Part shown: piece after piece, positions 1-9,618 of the stretch
Position numbering within the stretch: position 1 is the stretch's first letter
Layout: every line of letters begins with the position of its first letter
NCBI GenBank assembly: GCA_039640495.1
Contig: CP046864.1
Span: forward strand, 558,001-622,000
Source of the DNA: Rhodobacteraceae bacterium IMCC1335
GTDB lineage: Bacteria; Pseudomonadota; Alphaproteobacteria; Rhodobacterales; Rhodobacteraceae
DNA length: 64,000 nt
Reading direction: 5' to 3'
The notes under the pieces: generated by a model
What the model was told of the DNA's origin: nothing
The model's input: only the letters and a program-made list of their open reading frames with translations
Database searches by the model: none
Program-made: the position numbers and the translations under genes

Positions 1-1689
1 TGGTTGCAAGATCGGCTGAAAGCGATCGGCCTGCGTCCGATCTCGGCGCTGGTCGATATCACGAATTTTTTCACCTATGATAACAACCGGCCCTTGCACG
101 TGTTTGATGCGGATAAGGTTGAAGGTTCAGCCTTGCGTGTCCACCGCGCGACGGGCGGCGAAGTTTTCGCCGCTTTGGATGATAAAGAATATACTTTGAG
201 CGAAGGTATGACGGTGATTTCCGATGCCGCCGGGGTGGAAAGCTTGGGCGGAATTATGGGGGGATTGCATAGTGGCTGCTCTGAGAGCACAACGTCTGTG
301 TTTCTGGAAGCGGCGTTTTTTGAAACGGTGCGTACCGCCCATACGGGGCGCGCGTTGAAAATTAACTCTGATGCGCGTTATCGGTTTGAACGCGGTATCG
401 ATCCGGCTTGGACACCCTTAGGCGTTGAATCTGCCACGGCGATGATCCTAGATTTATGCGGCGGTGAAGCCTCTGAGGTGGTGATGGCGGGAGCGATGCC
501 AGATCATGCGCGCGCCTATCGGTTGGATACGGATCGTATTCAATCTTTGGTTGGTATGGAAATCCCCGAGGCTACGCAGCGCCAAAGCCTGACAGCGCTT
601 GGCTTTGTGCTGGATGGCAAAACGGCGCATGTGCCCAGTTGGCGCCCGGATGTTCTGGGCGAGGCGGATTTGGTGGAAGAGGTTGCGCGGATAGCCTCCT
701 TAACAAAATTGCAGGGCAAGCCCTTGCCCCGGGTCTTACCAGGTGTGCCCAAACCGATTTTATCGCCCGTGCAAAAACGCGAGCAAGCTGCCCGGCGCGC
801 AGGCGCGGCTTTGGGCTTTCACGAATGCGTAAGCTATTCATTTATCGATCAAGCCGCCGCCGCGCTTTTTGGCGCTGGTAGTGATGCAACCCGGCTTGAA
901 AACCCGATCAGCGCGGATATGAGCCATATGCGCCCTGATCTGTTGCCCGGGCTATTGGCTGCCGCCCGGCGCAACCAAGCGCGGGGGTTTGCAGATCTTG
1001 CCTTGTTTGAAATTGGCCCCGTCTTTAGCGGCGGTGAACCCGAGGAACAAGATTTGCAAATTGCTGGTCTTTTGATTGGGCGCAGCGCTCCCAAAGACGT
1101 GCATGCCTCTGATCGCGATGTGGATCTTTTTGACGTTAAAGCCGATGCTCTGGCGATTCTTGGTGCAATTGGAGCGCCTGCGAAAACGCAGATACGGCGC
1201 GGCGCGGCTTCCTGGTGGCATCCGGGGCGGCATGGTCAGATTTGTTTGGGTCCGAAAAAAACATTGGCGGTATTTGGTGAGCTGCATCCCAAAATATTGG
1301 CGGCTTTTGACATTAAAGGGCCGGCCGTTGCCTTCACCATTTGGCCCAATGAGGTGCCTTTGCCGCGCAACAGCTCGGCCACGCGGCCCGCACTGGAATT
1401 AAAAGATTTACAAGCGGTCGAGCGTGATTTTGCTTTTGTCGTCGATCATAAAACTGAGGCAATGGATTTGGTAAACGCGGCGCAAGGCGCGGATAAAACG
1501 CTGATTACCGATGTGCGCGTGTTCGACGAATTTATCGGTGGCAGCTTGGGGGTTGATCGAAAATCAATCGCTATTCGCGTGCGCTTACAGCCCATAAAGG
1601 TGACGCTGACAGATGCCGAGATTGAAGCCGTGGGGTCCAAAATTGTGGCCAAAGTGGCCTCTGCAACGGGCGGCGTTTTACGGGTGTAA
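1..1689 (+). CDS. pheT: Phenylalanyl-tRNA synthetase beta subunit, 3' part (5' end outside window)
   Basis: This is the C-terminal 562 residues of the beta subunit of the (alpha-beta)2 phenylalanine-tRNA ligase, a cytosolic enzyme that charges tRNA-Phe. The frame is open from base 1 with no start codon, so roughly the first 240 residues (the EMAP-like tRNA-binding region) lie upstream. Visible in order are the B3/B4 region (PISALVDITNF near residue 15, the LGGIMGG stretch near 80), the B5 domain (DLVEEVARI, about 225-233), the synthetase core, and the C-terminal ferredoxin-fold anticodon-binding domain with the RDFAFVVD and VGSKIVAKV segments. It ends just before a YtoQ-family gene on the same strand. 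Identification is firm. Only the missing 5' end limits the call. Confidence 0.96.
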   Translation, partial: WLQDRLKAIGLRPISALVDITNFFTYDNNRPLHVFDADKVEGSALRVHRATGGEVFAALDDKEYTLSEGMTVISDAAGVESLGGIMGGLHSGCSESTTSVFLEAAFFETVRTAHTGRALKINSDARYRFERGIDPAWTPLGVESATAMILDLCGGEASEVVMAGAMPDHARAYRLDTDRIQSLVGMEIPEATQRQSLTALGFVLDGKTAHVPSWRPDVLGEADLVEEVARIASLTKLQGKPLPRVLPGVPKPILSPVQKREQAARRAGAALGFHECVSYSFIDQAAAALFGAGSDATRLENPISADMSHMRPDLLPGLLAAARRNQARGFADLALFEIGPVFSGGEPEEQDLQIAGLLIGRSAPKDVHASDRDVDLFDVKADALAILGAIGAPAKTQIRRGAASWWHPGRHGQICLGPKKTLAVFGELHPKILAAFDIKGPAVAFTIWPNEVPLPRNSSATRPALELKDLQAVERDFAFVVDHKTEAMDLVNAAQGADKTLITDVRVFDEFIGGSLGVDRKSIAIRVRLQPIKVTLTDAEIEAVGSKIVAKVASATGGVLRV

Positions 1690-1733
1690 ACTGCAAATTT
1701 GCCTAAGTATAACCTTTGGATGAGGAAACGGCC

Positions 1734-2183
1734 ATGATGCTAACAGTTTATTTATCTGGTGAAATTCATACAGATTGGCGCGATCAAATCGCGCATGGTG
1801 CGCGGGATCTTAATGTTGTGTTTACCGGCCCGGTCACGGATCATGCCGCCAGTGATGATTGCGGCGTTGCCATTTTGGGCGCAGAATCCAACAAGTTTTG
1901 GCACGATCACAAAGGCGCAAAGTTGAACGCGATGCGCACCCGTAAAGGCATCGAAGAGGCTGATATTGTGGTGGTTCGCTTTGGCGAGAAATATAAGCAA
2001 TGGAACGCGGCCTTTGATGCAGGCTATGCGGCCGCTTTGGGAAAATCTTTGATCGTACTGCATGGGGCAGAGCATCAGCATGCGTTGAAAGAAGTCGACG
2101 CAGCGGCTCTGGCCGTTGCGCAAGATCCCAGCCAAGTCGTTGCAATATTAACCTATATTCTTTCAGGTGATTTACCGGCTTAA
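1734..2183 (+). CDS. YtoQ family protein
   Basis: The product is about 149 residues and matches the YtoQ family through its opening TVYLSGEIHTDWRDQI and the SLIVLHGAEHQHALKEVD stretch. Family members are small cytosolic proteins of unknown biochemical function, with a fold resembling nucleoside 2-deoxyribosyltransferases. That resemblance is family knowledge, and I see no catalytic proof here. I chose the ATG at 1734 because GAGG at 1722-1725 is a well-placed ribosome binding site; a second ATG follows at 1737. It lies 44 bases after pheT on the same strand and is followed by a strong intrinsic terminator, so it may be the last gene of a pheT-containing transcript. Confidence 0.8.
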   Translation: MMLTVYLSGEIHTDWRDQIAHGARDLNVVFTGPVTDHAASDDCGVAILGAESNKFWHDHKGAKLNAMRTRKGIEEADIVVVRFGEKYKQWNAAFDAGYAAALGKSLIVLHGAEHQHALKEVDAAALAVAQDPSQVVAILTYILSGDLPA

Positions 2184-2215
2184 CAGCGCCGGAGTGGATT
2201 TTAAGCAGAGTGATC

Positions 2216-2238
2216 AAGGGCCTTTGGGCCCTTTTTTA
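2216..2238 (+). terminator. Intrinsic terminator after the YtoQ-family gene
   Basis: A perfect 7-bp stem (AAGGGCC at 2216-2222 with GGCCCTT at 2227-2233) with a 4-base loop is followed by a T run. It lies 32 bases past the stop codon of the YtoQ-family gene and separates that transcript from mscL. Confidence 0.85.
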
Positions 2239-2353
2239 TGGCCTTAAAAGCAATTAAAAATATACAAGGGGCGCTAAATATGCCTTAAAAGACGCGCAGC
2301 CTGAGCGCTGATTTTTTATTTTATTGTTAAAATTTATTTTTGAAAGGCACGTT

Positions 2354-2788
2354 ATGCTGAAAGAGTTTCAAGGGTTTATTGCCAAAGGCAATGTGATGGA
2401 TATGGCAGTTGGCATCATTATCGGTGCGGCATTTACAGCGATCGTCAAATCCATGGTAGGGGATTTGATCAACCCGTTGATTGGGCTATTTTTGGGCGGG
2501 GTCGACTTTAGTAACTTATTCGTGGTTCTGCGGGGAGAGGGCGATTTCGTATCTCTTGCAGCGGCGCGTGAGGCGGGGGTTGCGGTGTTTGCCTATGGGG
2601 CTTTCATCATGGCTGTGATCAATTTTTTGATCATTGCTTTTGTGGTTTTTATGCTGGTGCGTTACGTCAATAAGCTTAAAGAGGTGCAAAGCCAGGCGGA
2701 AGAGATCGCGCCCGCTGCCGCGCCTTCAGGGCCGAGCGAATTAGATGTGTTGATCGATATTCGCACGGCCCTTCAGCGGGAGGTCTGA
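2354..2788 (+). CDS. mscL: Large-conductance mechanosensitive channel
   Basis: MscL is a homopentameric inner-membrane channel that opens under membrane tension to release solutes during hypo-osmotic shock. The 144-residue protein has the family's N-terminal amphipathic helix ([20 protein letters not shown]), a first transmembrane helix rich in Gly/Ala ([18 protein letters not shown]), a periplasmic loop, a second transmembrane helix (about residues 68-95) and a cytoplasmic C-terminal helix. The ATG at 2354 is chosen because the conserved MxxEFxxF start lies there and AAAGG precedes it; a further upstream in-frame start would add ten non-conserved residues. It stands alone between a terminator and the convergent ald gene. 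Confidence 0.95.
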   Translation: MLKEFQGFIAKGNVMDMAVGIIIGAAFTAIVKSMVGDLINPLIGLFLGGVDFSNLFVVLRGEGDFVSLAAAREAGVAVFAYGAFIMAVINFLIIAFVVFMLVRYVNKLKEVQSQAEEIAPAAAPSGPSELDVLIDIRTALQREV

Positions 2789-2791
2789 GTT

Positions 2792-3916
2792 TTAGGCTGC
2801 TGTTTTAAGCGTTAGATTGGGCTGGCTAAGTGCATAGCCCAATGCGTCTGCCACAGCGGCATGGGTTACCGTTCCGGCGTGAATATTCAAGCCATTCAAA
2901 AGATGGGGATCGTCAGCGCAAGCGGCCTGCCAGCCTTTATCGGCCAGCGCCAATAAGAATGGCAATGTCGCATTGCCCAAAGCTTGCGTAGAACTGCGCG
3001 CAACTGCGCCTGGCATATTGGCCACGCAATAATGTTGGATCCCATCCACTTGATAGATTGGATCTTGATGCGTTGTGGCCCGCGATGTCTCAAAGCAGCC
3101 GCCTTGGTCAATCGCCACATCTACCAATGCGGCCCCGGATTTTAAGCTGCTCAATTGATCTTTTGTGATCAATTTTGGTGCTGTGGCGCCGGGTACCAAT
3201 ACGGCGCCGATGATCATATCGGCGGCGCTGGCCAGCTCTGCGGTCAATGCGCTACTGGCATATCCCGTTTTAAATTGTCCGCCAAAGGCATCATCCAAAA
3301 ACCGTAGGCGTGGCAAAGAGCGGTCAAGCACGGTTACATCTGCGCCCATACCCGCAGCAATTTTAGCGGCATGTGTGCCGACAACGCCACCCCCAATGAC
3401 CAAGACATTAGCCGGTAAAACACCCGGCACGCCGCCCATGAGCACGCCGCGCCCGCCATTGGCTTTTTGCAAGGTCCATGCGCCAACTTGCGGTGCCAAG
3501 CGCCCCGCAACTTCGGACATGGGCGCCAATAGAGGCAATCCGCCTGCTTGGTCGGTTACTGTTTCATAAGCAATTGCGGTGCAACCAGAGGCCAAAAGAT
3601 CCTGCGTTTGCGCAGCGTCTGGTGCCAAATGCAAATAGGTGAATAACAGCTGGTTTTCGCGCAATTGAGCGCGCTCAACGGCCTGAGGCTCTTTGACTTT
3701 TACGATCATATCGCAACTGGCGAAGACTTCTTCCGCTGTCTCAACAATTTGCGCCCCGGCGCTTTGATATTCAGTATCTGAAAAGCCCGATCCAGCCCCT
3801 GCACCTGCCTGAACCATCACATTATGCCCGTGCCGCGTGGCTTCGCTTACCGCGTTTGGTGTCATTCCAACGCGAAATTCTTGCGGCTTAATTTCTGTAG
3901 GACATCCTATATGCAT
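2792..3916 (-). CDS. ald: Alanine dehydrogenase
   Basis: This NAD-dependent cytosolic enzyme interconverts L-alanine and pyruvate plus ammonia, mostly to use alanine as carbon and nitrogen source. At 374 residues it has the usual length. The N-terminal catalytic domain shows the IGCPTEIKPQEFRVGMTP start, MIVKVKEPQ (substrate-binding Lys) and LFTYLHLAPD (catalytic His). The central Rossmann domain has VIGGGVVGTHAAKIAAGMGA followed by VTVLDRS. It is divergent from an Lrp/AsnC regulator 136 bases away, the usual arrangement in Rhodobacteraceae, in which the regulator likely activates ald when alanine is present (inference). Confidence 0.96.
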   Translation of the reverse strand: MHIGCPTEIKPQEFRVGMTPNAVSEATRHGHNVMVQAGAGAGSGFSDTEYQSAGAQIVETAEEVFASCDMIVKVKEPQAVERAQLRENQLLFTYLHLAPDAAQTQDLLASGCTAIAYETVTDQAGGLPLLAPMSEVAGRLAPQVGAWTLQKANGGRGVLMGGVPGVLPANVLVIGGGVVGTHAAKIAAGMGADVTVLDRSLPRLRFLDDAFGGQFKTGYASSALTAELASAADMIIGAVLVPGATAPKLITKDQLSSLKSGAALVDVAIDQGGCFETSRATTHQDPIYQVDGIQHYCVANMPGAVARSSTQALGNATLPFLLALADKGWQAACADDPHLLNGLNIHAGTVTHAAVADALGYALSQPNLTLKTAA

Positions 3917-4052
3917 GTTGAGCTCCTTTTTGCTTTGAACAAATTATGACAGGTATCGCACGCAATTTTCTTGAAAAGATTGTGATTGAATTCCAGTGTT
4001 TTTCAAATATACTGTAACTAATTGATAAAATATTAGAAGATTATTGCAAGTT
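3917..4052. promoter_or_regulatory. Divergent ald/lrp control region
   Basis: This 136-base AT-rich region lies between the start codons of ald (leftward) and the Lrp-type regulator (rightward). It contains a perfect palindrome TTTTCTTGAAAA at 3966-3977, the sort of AT-rich dyad that Lrp-family proteins bind. The role as the regulator's operator is inferred from position. Confidence 0.5.
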
Positions 4053-4511
4053 ATGCAGATTGACTCAACGGATCGTCGAATCTTGATTATCCTGCAGCGG
4101 CATGGGCGAATGTCAAATGCGGATGTGGCTGAACGGGTAAACCTGTCTGCCTCAGCCTGTCATCGGCGGATCCAGCGGCTGGAGGCTGAGGGCTATATAA
4201 AAGATTATGTCGCCTTGCTGGATCCGCGCAAATTGCAAAAGCCAACCACGGTGTTTGTAGAAATCACCTTATCGGGTCAAGCGGATGAGATTTTGGACAG
4301 CTTTGAAAAAGCCGTTGCGCGGGTACCTGATGTTTTAGAGTGCCATCTGATGGCGGGCAGCGCTGATTATTTGCTGAAAGTGGTGGCTGATAGCACAGAG
4401 GATTATGCCCGCATCCATCGTCAATCTTTGGCTCGGCTGCCCGGCGTGGCGCAGATGCAATCTTTGTTCGCGCTGCGCACTGTTTTTAAAACCACGGCCT
4501 TGCCTTTGTAA
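4053..4511 (+). CDS. Lrp/AsnC family transcriptional regulator, likely controlling ald
   Basis: This is an amino-acid-responsive DNA-binding regulator. The 152-residue product has an N-terminal winged helix-turn-helix (about residues 4-60: TDRRILIILQRHGRMSNADV, then a recognition helix in SASACHRRIQRLEAEGYI) and a C-terminal RAM/ACT-like ligand domain (about 65-145, with GSADYLLKVVADSTEDY). The ATG at 4053 is used because the TTG nine bases earlier has no better ribosome site and the family start is close to the IDSTDRRIL segment. Divergence from ald makes it the probable AldR-type regulator that senses alanine. That effector is inferred from context, not seen. Confidence 0.88.
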   Translation: MQIDSTDRRILIILQRHGRMSNADVAERVNLSASACHRRIQRLEAEGYIKDYVALLDPRKLQKPTTVFVEITLSGQADEILDSFEKAVARVPDVLECHLMAGSADYLLKVVADSTEDYARIHRQSLARLPGVAQMQSLFALRTVFKTTALPL

Positions 4512-4592
4512 ATTTGCGCGTGCTGACCGCGCGGTTTTATGGAATATTTGTGCATCGAGAGATGAAAAATATCTGCTAGATTTCTTTCAGCC

Positions 4593-6018
4593 TTAACAGT
4601 CATCAAGCGCTTCGATTTTTGAAATAACGCAGGCATCCGACCAGCCCATTTTGCTTGGCCCTGCTGCGAAAACCGCCAATTCACTTTTGGGTGGAAATAT
4701 TGTTTTCATTCTTGATTTCAAATCTTGCGAATGTAGTTTTGCCAATTCGTTATGTAGTTTTGGAGCGATTTTTGGATCGCGTTTATCGAGGGCCAATTCT
4801 AAAATTGTTCGGGCGGCGATATTTACATAGGTGACATTTTTTTGTGTCTGATTAACCATGCCATTTCGCAGATCTGCCAAGGTTTCAAAATTGGGATCTA
4901 AGCGATATTCTTCATATATTTCGAGGATATCTGCCGCCACGTCTGCGGCTTGCTCTGCGGCAACGGCGCCGGTTATAAACAGGAGCCTATTTTTGCGATT
5001 ATAGTCGAAAAATCCAGCCTGAAAGCCGTAACTCGCGCGCTTTTCGGTGCGCAGAGCAGAAAATAAAGGGCCTGACCCGTTTTGCGAAAAATACGATAAG
5101 GCTAAGAGGTCGGTTAAGTCATTGCCCTGAGAGGTGGGAGGAAGGCGGCCTAATATCCCGATTGTTGTTTTCTCAGCCTCTGGTACATGCAGAAAAACGG
5201 TTTTGCGGTTTTATCTTTGCGTTAATGTCTGGCGGCTGAGATACGGGCCCTTTGGGCAGATCAGAGAGCAAGGTATCCACTGATCTGCCAGCATCTTGCC
5301 GAGAAATGGCGCCAGTGACCACGATTGTTAAGCCTGATTGGGTGAAGGTTTGCTTATGCCATTGGCGTAACATATCCACAGATACATCATCAATCACCCC
5401 AGGATCGGGCAGCGTCAGAAAGTGATATAGCGGGCTATCGCCCAAATTCGCTTTTCGAGCTAAATTCCACATTTTTGTTTCTGTTTTTAAATGCGCAGAC
5501 TGTATGTTTTGGCGTATTGAACCCTTAATTCTGTGAATCCAACGTGGATCGAATTGTGGCCTGCGCAGCGCATCTGCAGCAAGTTTAATGACGTCTTCGC
5601 GGTATTCTTTCGGAAAGTTGATTTCGCCATACACGTAGTCTGCAGTGGGAATGAGCGATCCGCCTGAATTTCTGTCCGATAGAAATTCATTCAATTCCTT
5701 TGGAGAAATATCTTCCGTTCCTCCACTTAAAAGGGTTTCTGTGCCAATATATGGAACGGCCGGATTGCGCGATGTCTCATAAGCCCAGTTGGAAGGCCAA
5801 GCAATCGTGATCGTTATATCCGTTACACCGGGTTCATAGATCGGCATAAAATGAAATGTATGCCCCCGCGGGGTCGTGGCCAAAATAACGCTGCGGTTTT
5901 CTTCTGGTAACATTTTGAATTCTGCTGGACGTGGTTCGCCACTGGCATCTGCATTTAGATCATCCTCTTGGCAGCTCAAAAGCATGCTTGTCGCAAAAAT
6001 TAGAAAATATCTTATCAC
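4593..6018 (-). pseudogene. M16 peptidase-like lipoprotein (inactive subunit), frameshifted
   Basis: Two leftward reading frames together make one M16 (insulinase/pitrilysin) protein of about 474 residues. The first (6018-5173) starts with a signal peptide ending in the lipobox LLSC, so the product is a lipoprotein. It carries the first M16 domain, where the zinc motif is lost (the HxxEH position reads YIGTE). It ends prematurely at FSACTRG. The second frame (to 4593) continues with LHVPEAEKTTIGILGRLPP and the ALRTEKRASYGF segment, the R/Y substrate-contact motif typical of inactive M16 partners. Continuity is restored by removing one T from the run at 5193-5197 (five where four fit). The lesion may be real or a homopolymer error. 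It is 15 bases downstream of the active M16 gene. Confidence 0.8.
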
Positions 6019-6033
6019 TTGGACTTTCCTTTT

Positions 6034-7350
6034 TCATAATTCATTTGCCCGGTAGATAACTGTGCGTCCGGATTGGCCGAGGGCGTTTAACAAATCGTTG
6101 ATCTTTTGCGCGGTGACGCTTCGCAGAGCCCGCTGTTCAGCTGTGAGCCCGTAATAAGGCTGACGGTTGGACACCCGATCAATAAGAAGGTTTTTTCTGT
6201 AATTTTTGCGTTTTAAAACGTCGTTAAGGTGACCTTGAAATCGCTTTTTGATCTGTTTGATTGTTTTTTCGGGGATACCTTGCTGGACGATTTCGTTGAA
6301 AACTTTGGCAAATTCGGTTTCGAGTTTGCTTAAAGAAACATTCAAATCGGGTTCTGCTGTGAATTCAATTAGCAGATGCTTTGACCCTATGGCGCGCAAA
6401 TCAAACCAGAAGCTGCGCGCGAAAAAATCATCAAACCGTAAAGGGCCGGCTATCCCGCCGGGTAAAGATGAGTCGAGCGCTGCGCGTAAAACTCGAACTG
6501 TTTGATCGCAAAAGGCCGCATCCGAGCAGGGGGGGCGTTTAATTAGTTTTCGATAGAATAAAGTCGGGCTGCCAAGCCTTGCAACTTGTATATCCGCAGC
6601 GACACGTTTGTTTCCGACCTCAGGAGTGGGCAGAGGTGACGGCGCAATGGGAGCGGCAGGTTTTGGAAAATTTAAGTTTCTTAATGCTTTTTGTAAGGTG
6701 GTCTTTGAAATATTCCCGGTAACGATTAAAACGGCATTGCCCAACTCATGGCTTTTACGGTGTAATTTTTTAGCGTTGCTTAAGTTGAAACTTCCTATTT
6801 CAGCCGGGGATCCAAGTACCGATCTCGCCCATGGTGAGCTTGGGTAAAGTGCTTTAGTTATATTTTGTTCAATTTCGAAATAAGGGTTTTCTGCAACGTT
6901 CGCCTCATATTCGCGCAGGATAATATCCCGCTCTTCCAACATAAAGCGTTCAGCCAAGGTGAAGGGAGCGCTAACCTCGACCAAGCGCTGCAACTCTTTG
7001 TTTAACCGCGTTTCAGAACTATGCGTAACATAGGTTGTGCTGGTTAAATTGGTCCCTGCATTAGAATGGCGAAGGGCCTCAAAATCTTTGCTTTGCGTTA
7101 CGTTAAGCCAAGCCAAATGTTCGACATAATGCGCAAGTCCTTCAGCGTAGGGGTTGTCTAATTCACCGTTTTGGAAAATCAATCTGGCCTCAAAAGACCG
7201 CGCGTCGCGATCGGTGATGAGATAGATATGTTGAAAATTCGGATGCTGTATCGTGGAAACGAGATCCGCGGCGCTTTCCGACACGGCTTGGGTTGAAACC
7301 GCGAGTGCCAAGGAAAGTATCGCGGATTTTAGAAATTTAAAAAAATACAC
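6034..7350 (-). CDS. M16 family zinc peptidase, catalytic subunit, exported
   Basis: A periplasmic metallopeptidase of the insulinase/pitrilysin clan. The zinc motif HYVEH is intact within GLAHYVEHLAWL, and the downstream glutamate region reads EERDIILREYE, as expected for the third zinc ligand. I place the start at GTG 7350, which gives a clean signal peptide (FKFLKSAILSLALAVSTQAVS). The frame stays open to 7509, but the added residues look non-coding. The protein is about 438 residues, with a second M16-like domain lacking the R/Y pair. The partner gene just downstream has the R/Y motif but no zinc site, so the two probably form a heterodimeric protease. The substrate is unknown. Confidence 0.8.
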   Translation of the reverse strand: MYFFKFLKSAILSLALAVSTQAVSESAADLVSTIQHPNFQHIYLITDRDARSFEARLIFQNGELDNPYAEGLAHYVEHLAWLNVTQSKDFEALRHSNAGTNLTSTTYVTHSSETRLNKELQRLVEVSAPFTLAERFMLEERDIILREYEANVAENPYFEIEQNITKALYPSSPWARSVLGSPAEIGSFNLSNAKKLHRKSHELGNAVLIVTGNISKTTLQKALRNLNFPKPAAPIAPSPLPTPEVGNKRVAADIQVARLGSPTLFYRKLIKRPPCSDAAFCDQTVRVLRAALDSSLPGGIAGPLRFDDFFARSFWFDLRAIGSKHLLIEFTAEPDLNVSLSKLETEFAKVFNEIVQQGIPEKTIKQIKKRFQGHLNDVLKRKNYRKNLLIDRVSNRQPYYGLTAEQRALRSVTAQKINDLLNALGQSGRTVIYRANEL

Positions 7351-7634
7351 TGCAAAACCTAAAGGGCAAACCGACACCCATAAAACACTTTTAAAGTGTA
7401 TTTTTTTTCTAAAGATCGCGCAAGCTAAAACTAGCCCGTTGCATATTAACCGAGGGATTTCTGTGGGTGGCTCTGTTTGGCGTATTTGGGTTGGATTGCA
7501 GACTGTCAACGCTTTGACGATCGCAGGAGCGCAAGAATAACCGCGCCAAGCGCGCTTGTCGTGCCAAGAATTGTAACCTCAGTGACATCTGCCATTGCAG
7601 TGTTTATTATAGTTGGCATTACAAAGGAATGAGC

Positions 7635-8549
7635 ATGAACGAAACCTCCTCAACCCCGCGCGATTGGCTGGAAGCCGAATTGGAAGATACGCTGGATGAG
7701 CTCTATGAAAACGAGTTCAGCGAACCGATGCTAACTGAAGAGATCCGCAAGATTTACAAGGATAAGCATCCGGATATGCTGGATCGGCGGGTCTATTATC
7801 GCAACCTGTTGCGCTTGCAGATGGAGCTGATCAAGTTGCAGCATTGGGTTGAAGCCACCGGTGCCAAAATCCTAATCATCTGCGAGGGGCGCGATAGCGC
7901 CGGCAAAGGCGGGGTGATAAAGCGCATTACGCAACGCTTGAACCCACGGGTTGCCCGGGTTGTGGCGTTGCCCAAACCCTCAGAGCGCGAGCAGACGCAA
8001 TGGTATTTTCAGCGTTACGTTCCGCATTTGCCGGCGGGTGGAGAAATCGTTTTGTTCGATCGTTCCTGGTATAATCGTGCCGGTGTTGAGCGGGTGATGG
8101 GTTTTGCTGAAGAAGATCAGGTCGAACAGTTTTTTCGCGATGTACCTGAATTTGAACGCATGTTGGTGCGTTCGGGTATTCTTGTTTTGAAATATTGGTT
8201 TTCTATTTCAGATGAAGAGCAGCAGATGCGGTTTTTGATGCGCATCCATGATCCGATGAAACAATGGAAGCTTTCGCCGATTGATTTGGAAAGCCGCATT
8301 CGTTGGGAGCAATATACAATAGCCAAAGAAGATATGTTTGCCCGTACCAATATTCCTGAAGCGCCTTGGTATATCGTGGAAGGCAACGATAAAAAACGCG
8401 AACGGCTGAATTGTATTGAACATATTCTGGGCAAGATTCCCTATCAAGATATGCCGTCTGAAAAGATCACTTTGCCAGAGCGGGTGTTTAATCCTGATTA
8501 TGAACGCCGCGTGCTGCCCGATGAATTATATGTGCCAAAGATCTATTGA
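7635..8549 (+). CDS. ppk2: Polyphosphate kinase 2
   Basis: PPK2 transfers phosphate between polyphosphate and nucleotides, usually phosphorylating ADP or GDP at the expense of polyphosphate. The 304-residue protein carries the family Walker A (EGRDSAGKGGVIKRI, near residue 88), the lid segment with LPKPSEREQTQWYFQRYVPH, and Walker B with FDRSWYNRAGVERVMGF. Length and single-domain form fit class I PPK2. The ATG at 7635 is preferred over 7629 because AAAGGA would sit directly against the earlier ATG. It is divergent from the M16 gene pair and convergent with the threonine dehydratase-like gene. The preferred nucleotide substrate cannot be told from sequence by eye. Confidence 0.93.
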   Translation: MNETSSTPRDWLEAELEDTLDELYENEFSEPMLTEEIRKIYKDKHPDMLDRRVYYRNLLRLQMELIKLQHWVEATGAKILIICEGRDSAGKGGVIKRITQRLNPRVARVVALPKPSEREQTQWYFQRYVPHLPAGGEIVLFDRSWYNRAGVERVMGFAEEDQVEQFFRDVPEFERMLVRSGILVLKYWFSISDEEQQMRFLMRIHDPMKQWKLSPIDLESRIRWEQYTIAKEDMFARTNIPEAPWYIVEGNDKKRERLNCIEHILGKIPYQDMPSEKITLPERVFNPDYERRVLPDELYVPKIY

Positions 8550-8555
8550 GCGGCG

Positions 8556-9476
8556 TTATGCAAGCGGGTCTGAAGCAATATTGCCCCCGCAGACCAAAAC
8601 CGCCAAACGCTCGTCTGGCTCAGGTGTATAGGCGCCACTGAGCACAGCCGCCAAAGCGGCAGCGCCTGCGGGTTCAACCACCTGCCTGAGATCTTGCCAA
8701 AGCCTGCGCTGGGCCTGCGTGATCGCAGCATCAGAAACAAGAACAGATTCTATGCCGGTAGATTGCGCCAGATCAAAGCAGATCGTGCCAATTTTTTGTG
8801 CGCCCAAAGCATTTGCCGCAACGCCCGAGACCTCAACATTAACAGGGGCGTTTGCGTCCAGTGCCGCGTGTAACGTCGCGCAGCGTTCTGGTTCAACGGC
8901 AACAATTTTACACCGCCCTTGAAACCATCCCAAAGCGCCGGCGATCAGCCCGCCGCCGCCCACCGCGATAAGCACTGTATCGGCATTTAGCCCCTGCTGT
9001 TCCCATTCAACGAAACAGCTGCCTTGGCCTGCAACCGTGGCCTCAGCATCATATGCGTGAATTTGCATCGCGCCGGTTTTTTCTTCCCAGGCTTTGGCTT
9101 GTTCTAAGGCGTTTGAATAGGCCCCTGGCACCACCTGAAGATCTGCGCCGCAGGCGCGGATAAGGGAAATCTTTGCTGGGCCGGCAATTTCCGGTACATA
9201 CACGCGGGCGGGAAAGCCCAGCCTTTGCGCTGCATAAGCCACGGCGGCACCATGGTTGCCCCCCGAGGCCGCCACCAGCCCGGCCGCGGGCGGTGCTGTG
9301 CCAAGCAAAGTGTTAAAAGCGCCGCGGGTTTTGAAGCTGCCAGCGTGTTGTAATTGCTCTAATTTAAGCGCCACAGGCTGTGTTAGAGTGCCGGTTTCAA
9401 ATGTCACAATTGGCGTTTGTCGAATATAGGGCGCCACGCGGGCGCTCGCGTTTTTTATAAGATTGGGCCAATCCAT
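8556..9476 (-). CDS. Threonine/serine dehydratase-like PLP enzyme
   Basis: A fold-type II pyridoxal-phosphate enzyme of 306 residues. It shows the PLP lysine in SFKTRGAF (about residue 50), the substrate loop ASGGNHGAA, and the phosphate-binding glycine loop GGGGL. There is no C-terminal ACT-like regulatory domain, so it belongs with catabolic threonine/serine dehydratases or serine racemase-like proteins and not with feedback-regulated IlvA. Expected chemistry is deamination of L-threonine or L-serine to 2-oxobutyrate or pyruvate. The exact substrate is not resolvable here. It ends 6 bases from the convergent ppk2 stop codon. Confidence 0.85.
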   Translation of the reverse strand: MDWPNLIKNASARVAPYIRQTPIVTFETGTLTQPVALKLEQLQHAGSFKTRGAFNTLLGTAPPAAGLVAASGGNHGAAVAYAAQRLGFPARVYVPEIAGPAKISLIRACGADLQVVPGAYSNALEQAKAWEEKTGAMQIHAYDAEATVAGQGSCFVEWEQQGLNADTVLIAVGGGGLIAGALGWFQGRCKIVAVEPERCATLHAALDANAPVNVEVSGVAANALGAQKIGTICFDLAQSTGIESVLVSDAAITQAQRRLWQDLRQVVEPAGAAALAAVLSGAYTPEPDERLAVLVCGGNIASDPLA

Positions 9477-9618
9477 CGTAATATCCTTGATTGTCTAATT
9501 TGGGCAAATCTACTCAAAGCTGATATGCGCCACAAGTCCGGGGTCACAAGGTTGGAAGGGGGGCAACGGGCTTTTTCATCCCGCATTGTAAATCTGGGGC
9601 GCCATTTGCGTCACGGGT

